Source: Saccoglossus kowalevskii
Taxonomy: Eukaryota; Hemichordata; Enteropneusta; Harrimaniidae
DNA length: 25,686 bases
NCBI RefSeq assembly: GCF_000003605.2
Contig: NW_003129858.1
Coordinates: 163,936 to 189,621, forward strand
Direction: 5' to 3'
A model generated the notes under the pieces. That model did not search any database. It had not been told where the DNA came from and saw nothing but the letters and a program-made list of their open reading frames with translations. Both the position numbers and the translations under genes were made by a program. Below are positions 9,464 through 19,100 of the stretch, piece by piece. Within the stretch, counting starts at the first letter, position 1; each line of letters begins with the position of its first letter.

Positions 9464-11021
9464 ATTCTTAAGATATCGAAAAATGAAATTAAACACAAGT
9501 GAAATTTGATGCGTTTATATACCCTGCGGTTTATATTAGGATTTTAACGGTATATCTTCATTTCAGACCATTGCAGTTGAATGGTATGCATATGTATAAA
9601 CACTAATACAAATGACTAGTTTTCTTCCCCATGTATAAATTATACATTTTCACATACTAATTAATTACTGGACTTTGCAGTAAAATGCAAATTAATTTGA
9701 TTATTGTTCACAATTGATATGCTAATACCGGTAGTATTGTGCCAAGCCATGGTGTGTAATATAGTGTGAATGTTTGGCCCTAGAGATGTGAAACCTTTAC
9801 TGTCGTTTATTAACACTCTCACCACGTTGTATGTCATTTAAATTTACTGCAATTGTTTCAGTCATCATACATTCTCTTCAGAATACCCTTATGCTGTACA
9901 GGCAAGCTGTATGCCAACAGACAGACACCCACACATAAACAAAGTACTTAAAAATAAGAAATATGGAAATAATTTAATCTTAATTCAATGACTTGGTTAT
10001 GGTTACTGATTGCATAGACAGATTTTCTTCAAACTGGTTACACATACATGCTCTCAAATCTTTGTTTAGATTATTTAAAAAATAATAGCAAATTTAATGT
10101 GTGTACAGTGGTTTATTCAAGATACACAGACTAGTTTAGTTCAAACTGTAAACACCTGTTGGCTTAATTTACTTCGCGAGGTACTTCAGTTATTTTTAAT
10201 CATTTTGGTTGAAATTGTTTTCAAAACGCCAACTGTGTTGGTTCCTACTGATTGCAACATATACACGGACGTATGGTGACTTTACCATGATCGAACTTGA
10301 GATGTCTGACTGCTGTCAATTGATCGAGTCGCCAATTGATGCAGAATGGATTGGTGCAATGCAGTATGTGAGAGATAGATGTTTTGTATCATAACAATGG
10401 CTGGTGTGATGGTGCGTCTTCCCCTCGGGCATCCTACTCTCCTTCATTATGCGTACAACATGCTTCATTTCTTCGCCAATTAAGATACAAAACATCGTAC
10501 ATTAATTACGCTCTCTTTATGCTACATCAACACACAGATGACTTATAGAAAGCTTTATTTAAACAACGGAATGTATGATCGAAATGCAATATCGCAAATA
10601 CTTAAATATTGAATAACAACCACATCGATGTATACAACACTAAATTACCCACTTCTGCGAAAAGAATCAATTTAAAACATACAGTCCATTGCATTATCTG
10701 TTACCGGTACTGGTACATGCATTTGTGTGTGGTGTGTACAAGGACGCACGCACGCAGGAACACTGTGCCAATATTTGGTCGTATATTTCGATCTTTCCGT
10801 CGGGAGGGCATAGCAATAAAAATATCAAAAATACGTGTTGTTGATGTGCAAGGCGAACTTTTAGAACTTTAATAAAAAGCATTCAACCACGCATCGCTAA
10901 CCTGAATTCAGTAAGACTGTCACACAAATGCGTAATCAACTATTATAGTGATTTTTGATATACGGATAAATAAAACGAAATTACATTAACGAAAGTGACT
11001 GATAACTTTTACTATAAAAAA

Positions 11022-11097
11022 CTTAGCATCCCGTTGGCAGGCCAGTCACACTGGTTCTCACTACAAGAGGTTACGATCCCCCCTGCCAAATGCTAAG
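11022..11097. repeat. Two-step foldback of 76 bases, possible structured RNA or small foldback element
   Basis: The outer arms CTTAGCAT (11022-11029) and ATGCTAAG (11090-11097) and the inner arms TTGGCAGG (11034-11041) and CCTGCCAA (11082-11089) are all perfect complements. Only a four-base asymmetric bulge (CCCG) separates them. Inside is a small CCAGT-CAC-ACTGG hairpin. A GGTTACGATCC string resembles a tRNA B box but with an inserted base, and the overall fold is not a tRNA cloverleaf. Confidence 0.5.
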
Positions 11098-11155
11098 GAA
11101 AACTGAAACGTGTATATACATATTTACATAAAATATTGTCCACCTATGCGGATCT

Positions 11156-11251
11156 GTTGGTGCAAGGTTTTTATGACTGTATGCCCTTACTGACGTCAAC
11201 CAAACATTTTATGTGCCAGTGGGAAGTTGGCACCCAAGGCTGACAGGTACT
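11156..11251. repeat. Dispersed repeat, copy 1 of 2
   Basis: This copy runs from GTTGGTGCAAGG to GACAGGTACT. It shares long runs such as GTATGCCCTTACTGACGTCA and GGGAAGTTGGCACCCAAGG with the copy at 11424. The copies differ by scattered substitutions and a short indel (ATGTGCCAGTGGG here, ATGTGGG there). It is probably a fragment of an interspersed element. No coding frame was recognised. Confidence 0.7.
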
Positions 11252-11423
11252 ACACCTTGCCCAAAGGTGACCTGGGGGTAGTTGTGGCAAAGGGTAACCC
11301 CATTCTCCCAAGTCCATAGACTCCACAACCGGATGTAGTTTAAAATCTTGCCCAGGATAAATATATACATAATTAAACCATACACGTTGTTTTTATCAGG
11401 TAATACCTCACATTTTAGGTTGA

Positions 11424-11512
11424 GTTGGTGCAAGGCTTTTACGACCGTATGCCCTTACTGACGTCAACCAAACTTATTATGTGGGAAGTTGGCACCCAAG
11501 GCTGACAGGTAC
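11424..11512. repeat. Dispersed repeat, copy 2 of 2
   Basis: A second, same-orientation copy of the 11156-11251 unit, about 268 bases downstream and 7 bases shorter. The two copies flank about 170 bases of unrelated sequence, as expected for a local duplication or a direct-repeat-flanked insert. Confidence 0.7.
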
Positions 11513-12512
11513 TTTCCTCAAAAAATTTCAAATGATGAATACGAATACAGATAACACATAATATCCATGAAAAGTTCGTTACTAGTATGTTATTTTCTAA
11601 CACCATCTCCATGAGTACCTGTATCTGTTAAATATGGTCTTTTTATTGGATTCGTCCCCTGTTATCTTAATGCTTTTGGGGCATATGTCAATATAAAAAT
11701 ATCAGCGAATAACAAACAAGTGTTTACATTTTTAGTTAGGGTTGGTACCATATAGAGTTGAGAAGCAACAATGCATAAACTTGAACACAAGACAACAAAA
11801 AACGAAAAGTTGCATGACAAAGCAAAAAAAAGACACACAGAGTAAATTCAAAACAATAAAACATCAAAATTGCATCAATATCTAGGAGGAGTTATCGTCT
11901 AGATTCAAAACAGATTCGCAAATAATCGCCTAAAGAAATTATGGAGAACTGTTTTTCCGTAGTATGTACAAGTCTTTTCGTAGGTTTAATATGATTCTAA
12001 ACCCCACGCTTGTGTGGAAAATGTTATACACCTGTGCAAGATAGCAGATTTCTACCACAATCCCTCAACTGTCATTCTACTCACACCCGTTTAGAATTGT
12101 GAACCAACTTGAACCCGTACGTACTTTGGGGTTATTTTTTGTTAGTTCATGGACAAAGCCCATTTATGCAGATTTAGTACTAACTGTGGGCACTAATTAT
12201 GATTGAGTTAATGGTCTGTGTGCGTATTTTTCTGAAATGTGCGCTGGCCTGGTCAGATAGTTTGATCAAAATTTGGAGAGGTCAATAATTAATCCTTAAT
12301 GGATTAAATTAAAACAAGCTACAAACTCCGATCACTGATTTTTCTATCTACATGATTATCATGTGTTCTGTGTGCAACGCGTTGCCATTAATATCACAGA
12401 AAGTGATTTTAAACCTTTCCCTGTATCTAAGAGGTAATATAACGTATATCATACGTTAGACAATTCATCAAATATATCATGTCTGTGAATATCAAATTAT
12501 CAATATGGTGGA

Positions 12513-12541
12513 CCACAGCCCCTCTATCAGAGGGACTGTGG
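12513..12541. repeat. Hairpin with 13-base stem and one mismatch
   Basis: CCACAG and CCCTCT on the left pair with AGAGGG and CTGTGG on the right. There is one C/A mismatch and an ATC loop. The right arm AGAGGGACTGT recurs at about 14800 in another imperfect foldback, so it may belong to a repeat family. Confidence 0.55.
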
Positions 12542-13443
12542 GTGGACACATCTTTACTTATACAAGCCAAATGACAAAATAACTTTTGCCAAGCATACGT
12601 CTTAAACGTCAAATAGTTTTGACATAGTTTACCAAAATATCACTGAGTATCGCGATAGACTTACACTGATCATATCATTTTATTTCTTAGATATAAGGGT
12701 ATTTACAATGTTCTTGATTATACTATTAAACTGAAAGGCATATTTAAAATACAGGGAAATGTAGAGAAATCAATTGTCAGATTACACTACGTTTGGTTTT
12801 ACCCAATTTGGTCATGTTTGTGGCTTGTCATTTACCTATGGGAATCGTGGGACAGATACGACTTTAAAGAATATTGCAATAGGAATAAAGAAGTTGTTTT
12901 AATATGGTTGGGGACAAACATTCCGGAGCCCCTTGGAAGAAATTGGTGTTTATACTCGCCAATACGTGTTGTATACAGTCGGGTTTAACAACGTTAGACA
13001 CAATTTCAATGTTTATTGAAAAAAAAAAAAAAAACATATCATAGCAAAAAATGTTGCAGTACTGATTACTAAAGCTGCTCTGCTTTATTTCCACATTCAA
13101 CATCAAGAATGTTTTATCGAATGTCGAATATATATTACCGTAACAATGTTCCTGGCTTATTTATCCATTTGACCTTTCAAGTTTATGTATTTTGTCAAAC
13201 CACTGCACACGAACCTGTACACAGGGATAATAACGAGCACTGCCGTATTTTGCGTACCAAATTACGGTGTCTCTAAGTGCCGATACATACTAAATACTTT
13301 AGTAGATCAACATTAATGCTAAATGACAATTCAATATTTTTTTCGTAAGAACTTTGACTGTAAGGAGCAGTTGATCAACTCTCACGCACGAGATATACGG
13401 AGAGTGCGGGGTAGAGGTTAATTTCGTATTGTGTGCATCAAAA

Positions 13444-13463
13444 CACAGTCCCTCCGGACTGTG
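13444..13463. repeat. Hairpin, perfect 8-base stem with CTCC loop
   Basis: CACAGTCC pairs with GGACTGTG. It resembles the terminal hairpins of the dispersed family in base composition, but the flanking A-rich tail and GGACGG tract are absent. Confidence 0.5.
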
Positions 13464-13696
13464 ATCAAAACAGCAATTAGAAACAAAGGATGGACTGAAA
13501 ACGAACTTGAGAAACGTAAAACATTGTACAAATATCTTCAGCTGAGAATATTGGCATCTCCATGTGAACTCATGTCGAGAGAGTGGCATACTAACTCATC
13601 TTGCCAACCTTGACTTAGACTGTCGAGAGTCGCTCTTGTCTAATGGGTTTTGCCCCAACCATGGAAGTATAACTATGCGTCCGCGAGAAGCCCAAG

Positions 13697-13828
13697 GGAT
13701 TTCAAGTGAGCACCGTAAGGCCTGAGGCAGTCCCTTTGGCCTAATGGTTTTTTTTCCAAACAAAATGATTTATTTAATGAAAAGTTTGCGAAATGCCATA
13801 AAGCCTTACGGCCCTAGCTTGAAACGCC
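13697..13828. repeat. Imperfect inverted repeat pair
   Basis: The segment 13697-13730 and the reverse complement of 13793-13828 share TTTCAAG followed by CCGTAAGGC at matching spacing, plus scattered further matches. This suggests a degraded foldback element with about 60 bases between the arms. Confidence 0.45.
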
Positions 13829-13965
13829 TTTGGCATTACACAAACGCATTGCGATATTTGATTAAATCATTTCAGCCTGACCTTGACTAGACCTCCATGC
13901 TATTACCACACTTCTTGTTAGGACACGAGGGGAGGGGCCTCTCGACCGTGAAAACTGGAGGGGGG

Positions 13966-14556
13966 NNNNNNNNNNNNNNNNNNNNNNNNNNNNNNNNNNN
14001 NNNNNNNNNNNNNNNNNNNNNNNNNNNNNNNNNNNNNNNNNNNNNNNNNNNNNNNNNNNNNNNNNNNNNNNNNNNNNNNNNNNNNNNNNNNNNNNNNNNN
14101 NNNNNNNNNNNNNNNNNNNNNNNNNNNNNNNNNNNNNNNNNNNNNNNNNNNNNNNNNNNNNNNNNNNNNNNNNNNNNNNNNNNNNNNNNNNNNNNNNNNN
14201 NNNNNNNNNNNNNNNNNNNNNNNNNNNNNNNNNNNNNNNNNNNNNNNNNNNNNNNNNNNNNNNNNNNNNNNNNNNNNNNNNNNNNNNNNNNNNNNNNNNN
14301 NNNNNNNNNNNNNNNNNNNNNNNNNNNNNNNNNNNNNNNNNNNNNNNNNNNNNNNNNNNNNNNNNNNNNNNNNNNNNNNNNNNNNNNNNNNNNNNNNNNN
14401 NNNNNNNNNNNNNNNNNNNNNNNNNNNNNNNNNNNNNNNNNNNNNNNNNNNNNNNNNNNNNNNNNNNNNNNNNNNNNNNNNNNNNNNNNNNNNNNNNNNN
14501 NNNNNNNNNNNNNNNNNNNNNNNNNNNNNNNNNNNNNNNNNNNNNNNNNNNNNNNN
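13966..14556. other. Assembly gap (591 Ns)
   Basis: Unread bases. The left edge is a G-rich run (GGAGGGGGGG) that may have stopped sequencing or assembly. Open frames reported across the Ns are artefacts. Confidence 0.98.
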
Positions 14557-15875
14557 GGTCTACCCAAGGCACATATACACCAAGTATCAAAGCATTCAGG
14601 CTTGTAGTTTTCAAGAAGAAGTCGAAAAAGTAAAACATTGACACGGACGACGACGACAATCACTCATATGATAAGCTCCGCTCGACAAAGTCGACAGCGG
14701 AGCTAAAAAAAACATCAGGTATCCAAACTATCTACTGATGCATGTAATTTGCCCATATTTTAATTGAAAATGTCCACTATTAGTAGGGTTTAACCACATA
14801 GAGGGACTGTAGTTAACTATATGGGGAGCTGGCAAAGTCATTGTATATATAGAGACAAGTTTTTGTACAATTTTTAGTGTTTAATTTTTTTTTTTTCACT
14901 AGTTTGCTGGATTAACTCTTAAAGGGCCTCGCTCGCTGTGCTGCATCCTGTTTGATACAGAGGACTGTAGTGTCATACATGACATGTGTAACATACATTA
15001 TTTACATGAAATTCATGTGTGACAACCATCAACATTTAATGTTGTATTGTATTTTGACTTTTGAAATGTAAAGTAATATGTGTACTGTGATACATACAAC
15101 ACCTACAGGATTTGCTGGATGTCTGCCTTGTCAATTAATAGTCGAACATTACCAAGCAGTTCTGTGGCTTCGGTTGTGATTGAGTTTTCATCATCTTAGG
15201 GTGTAAACCTAGTCACCGAATTGTACACCGAATTCTCTATTCTATATTACACACATTATAAACAATGCAATGTGTCAGGTTTTAACAGGTATAACTCACA
15301 AATACAGTAACTTTAACATTTGATTTTTATTCATGTTACTCAAAATTGATAGTGCTTCAAATTATGTTGTGACAGTACTACAACCCAGGGATGCTGTAGT
15401 TGATAAATTAATAACACCAAATATATTCATGTAAATATAGAACAATTTATTAGTAAAATAAAGTTAAAGCTAGCAATACTTTAACAATTTACAGGTTATT
15501 TTGTAGTGTCAATGTGAATGACAGTCAGATGTAAAATTGTATCATCTCTTACAACAATTAACCCTTCCTAATGTCCAAGAAAAACTGTAAAATGTTGACA
15601 CGTAATTATACAAATAAATTGTTATACTATAATTTGAAAGCAAAGGTATGAATTACACAATAAAGTAACATTAGATGATACTCTGCTACATAGGAGTATG
15701 ACTAGCTAGGGTGCTGACACTTTTGTTTTGCATGGCTGCCATGGTAATATATTTATGTATCAATTATACAGCTGCACTTTCTCTCAAATGAGTGGACAAA
15801 TATTATTAGCACAAGTTTTCATTGGAGAAAGATAATGGCAATTACATAACCAATGAGCCTTGGCTTTGGAGTGAT
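14557..15875. other. Spacer between CNTD1 and MLH1, right part: no gene supported
   Basis: AT-rich. It contains the hairpin module at 14641-14710, a T run near 14886-14896 and an imperfect foldback around 14791-14821 with CCACATAG/CTATATGG arms. Nothing coding was recognised. Confidence 0.55.
14641..14710. repeat. 3' end module of the dispersed hairpin repeat
   Basis: It follows the same order as the copy at 20669-20740: a GAC/GGAC-rich tract (CACGGACGACGACGACAA), then ATAAG, then a hairpin, then CTAAAAAA. The hairpin pairs AGCTCCGC (14674-14681) with GCGGAGCT (14697-14704) and TCGAC with GTCGA around AAA, with a two-base bulge. The stem sequence differs completely from the other two copies. 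The upstream body of this copy would fall near or in the assembly gap. Confidence 0.6.
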
Positions 15876-15881
15876 TTTATT
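15876..15881 (-). terminator. MLH1: Candidate MLH1 poly(A) signal
   Basis: TTTATT on the plus strand is AATAAA on the minus strand, about 140 bases past the MLH1 stop codon. It is the nearest canonical signal, but the region is AT-rich and other sites are possible. Confidence 0.45.
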
Positions 15882-16021
15882 TAACAAATTACCATACTTA
15901 GATTTTGATACATCGTTGCTATGGTGTTTGTGACATGTTATCATGAATAGATTTTGCATGATTTGTCACTAAATTGACCATCAAGTCACTCCTTTGTTAT
16001 TTGGATTTTAATAAATTATAT

Positions 16022-16195
16022 CTAGCATCTTTCAAATACTTTATACAAGTCTGGAAGATTGGCAATCTGCAGTATACTGGTATCCTGTGCAAAGCTAGCA
16101 GGTGGATATAATATAGCTTTGAAAGCTGGATATAGTGTATGCTCCACACTCCATTTCCAATTATCACCACATGAGTCAGCACATGCATCATCAGT
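16022..16195 (-). CDS. MLH1: MLH1 last coding exon (exon 19 equivalent)
   Basis: The acceptor is TGTATCCACAG, in phase 0. It encodes [20 protein letters not shown] and on to [16 protein letters not shown] and a TAG stop. The end is almost identical to human MLH1 ([16 protein letters not shown]). Confidence 0.97.
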   Translation of the reverse strand, partial: TDDACADSCGDNWKWSVEHTLYPAFKAILYPPASFAQDTSILQIANLPDLYKVFERC

Positions 16196-19100
16196 CTGTG
16201 GATACAAATAAAATAAAAACTTTTACATTATTTCAAGTCTAATACTAATTTTCTGGTAGATTTCAGCCCAATATTGCCAATAGTAATGATGATTATTTCA
16301 CAGTGTGTTTTTTTCATAGATAAGGAAATTTTGTCCGACATGCAGTGTAAAACATTCTTATAACTGTCTTCATGGTTTGCTATTTGATTTATGCAAGGCA
16401 GTTTACAAGCTAGAAATAAGTATATCATCTATGTGCTTCACTATGATGGTACCAATTGAACAAATTCCATTGTCTACTATTTAACTGATATACACAATGG
16501 TGTTTCCCAAGACTATATTTTCAGCCTGTGACTTGACGTTGGTTCACATTCGACATGTACTGTATGCAAATGAGAAAACTCAGTATTCCCAATTTAAGAG
16601 AAAACTATAATCATATACTTCATAAAACTTATTGTACCATTGTTTATGGAAGTGCTATTTATTGCAAAATGTGGTTTATTTTTGTCAGAACTATTCAAAG
16701 CAACATAGGCTCTAAAGGTGAAATATGAGTGGTTCTAGAAAACAGGATTTGTTTCAAAAGGTGGACTCTGCTGCGCATAAGAGTAATAGACTTACTTCTT
16801 TGATTCCTTGTTCTGGAAAAACAAATGCTTTTTTTATTGTGTAAAACTTACTGCACTCCTTGGCAAATGACTCAAAACAAGCCTTTTCAGAATCCCAATC
16901 AACCTTTGGTAAAAACAGACAGCAATGGTTCAGTGTACAAAAATTTGCTTATCACTTAAAACTTGAGACAAATACAGACAATAGAAATGATGTTGTCATT
17001 GAGGATCATGTACATGCAGTAATACCACAACAAATTCACTTACTTCTGTTGCTATTCTTAGAATAAACATTGGCAGACCTGCTAGTGGAGGAATATAATT
17101 CTCCAATAATAGTGGTAAAGTGCAAAGTTGACCATCCTGAAAAACAGCAACATAAATCTTTGTGTAGCATAATCGTCATAATACGTAGCAGGCAATTGAG
17201 TGCAGTCGGGCAGTTCATTGATTTACTAAAAATAGAATTGACACAACCATAGATAGTCAAATCTTGTGAATTGTGGGCAAGTTATTCAATGTTCAAGTTG
17301 AACGAGATTAAAGATGGTGCTTTGCAGGACTTTTGTGTTGCTGCTAAAATAACTTGAAACACCATTCAAAATTAAACTATCAGTCTGTTAACAGAAAGCG
17401 CTAAATAATTTGTGAAACAACAAACAAAATGATGGCTTTTTTGCACTCAAGATTGACCTAACTCATAAGCAAGAACTCGGTACAAGATTCCAATATACAC
17501 TTGGAAGTGAAAAATATTGATTTTGAATAATGTGATTGAAATTACAGAGTAGATATATTTAAAGATTATTGCATGACTGTGATGTCATCATCTTTATGCA
17601 AACTGATGATTCAAAATATCAAGATCAGACTGATGTAAAGCATGCAGTGTAATATAACAGGTATACCTGTAACAACCTATTTATCATATATGTTTTCACT
17701 CATGCAGAGTAAATAAAGAAGGGGTAATAAATGGACATACCTCATCAACTTCCATTGAAAAATAATCCAATAACATTTCTTTTTTGGACTTGAAAAAATC
17801 AACAATATACTGCCCAAGGTCTTCTTTAGGACCATCACTCTCAGACCATCCACTTTCCTCCAAATCAAGGGCTATCATGGCCAATTCATAAAGGGGAGCA
17901 GGTGTCTGAGAGAAAATGTGAAAACAAAATAATTATATCTGACAAATACAAGGAATTGATAAACATTTATTATTTCAACTGAATGACAGGTAAATACAAA
18001 TATATTAAGTAGATCACTTGTTTAGGCTGCCCTGATATAGAAAGGTTATTCAAAGGTGCTGAACTCAATAACATGATAGAGTCCCAAATAGTTTAGTAGT
18101 AAACAAAACTGATTTGAGTCTGTCATTTAGAATCAGAATTGAAATAATGCATGTCAACATTTGTGACATAATGTATAACGTAATTTTTCATTTTTTTTTA
18201 TTTAGCTAATTGTTTATAGAATTGAAGATGCATAGTACCCAAGTATCATTTCCTGTCAATAGTTGCCTGGGGCCTGTTTACAGACTCAGAAATGAGAGAC
18301 AGCACAACTCAAGCATATGATATAGATGTATTGAGAGGAATACATCCATTGTCTTGCAAAACCATTACTCTTCTTGTTCAATTTTATCAGTAATGTCATT
18401 ATAAGTCACTGCAAAATAATGAGAATTAGCTGCACGTACCGACAATCTCAGGAATCCAAAATTACCAAAATCATACATGAATTGCTGGTAGAAAAATTCT
18501 TGACTGAAAAATAAATTAACAAAGTAAATTTTGTGCATGATAAATTATCAACACTTGTTTGCCAGTGTGGATGAAATGCATTGACTGGTCTTTGATTGTA
18601 TGTGATGGGAGGGGTGTAGGAGCAATTGATCAATGAACAACAGTAATATGTATGAAAAGGATTATGATTACCTACTACTATTTTCAATATGTTTTTTTTG
18701 AGTCATTGAGTTGTTATTTGTCTTGTGTTGCATTGCCTAAGATGATGATGCATTCGAAAAGAACAATTTTACTAAAAATTCGTTGACATTATACCCATGC
18801 ACATTCAAGTTATTAAATTATAAGTGAGTTCAAATGTCTAGTAATGCAGTGCAGTAATGCACAAGCCAGGTGAAAAAAAGCAAAGTGCTAAAAAGCAAAA
18901 ACATTCTGTCATTTTCTCTTTTCACACATTTTGATAAACTACAAGTTAGTGTAAAGTTTTGCTTCACATCCTAGGAAATATAGAAAGATGATGCTGATAC
19001 GCATTTAATTTTTTTGTATTAAAATGATATGTTCAACACTTATTTAAAAAAAGGTTTCAAATACATCTATTTGTTTGATCAACAAAAGATTCTTGGAAAC

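Larger units (their letters stand above)
8925..13965. other. Spacer between CNTD1 and MLH1, left part: no gene supported
   Basis: Short open frames occur (for example 13431-13613 plus and 13299-13589 minus), but none shows a domain, a homologue I recognise or splice context. The spacer holds repeats and foldbacks: hairpin 9441-9463, inverted repeat 11022-11097, a duplicated unit at 11156 and 11424, hairpins 12513-12541 and 13444-13463, and an inverted pair at 13697/13793. A 15-base A run is at about 13020. Confidence 0.6.

Noticed and set aside
11034-11089. tRNA gene or tRNA-derived SINE head
   Set aside because: There is a B-box-like GGTTACGATCC, but it has an inserted base, there is no A box at the right distance, and the stems do not form a cloverleaf.
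13431-13613. Plus-strand 60-codon frame with Lys/Glu-rich content
   Set aside because: It looks mildly coding-like but has no homologue I recognise, starts at GTG and overlaps a similarly long minus-strand frame. It also carries a hairpin. Not enough to call a gene.
13862-14663. Long open frames across 13862-14663 on both strands
   Set aside because: They are created by the run of Ns.
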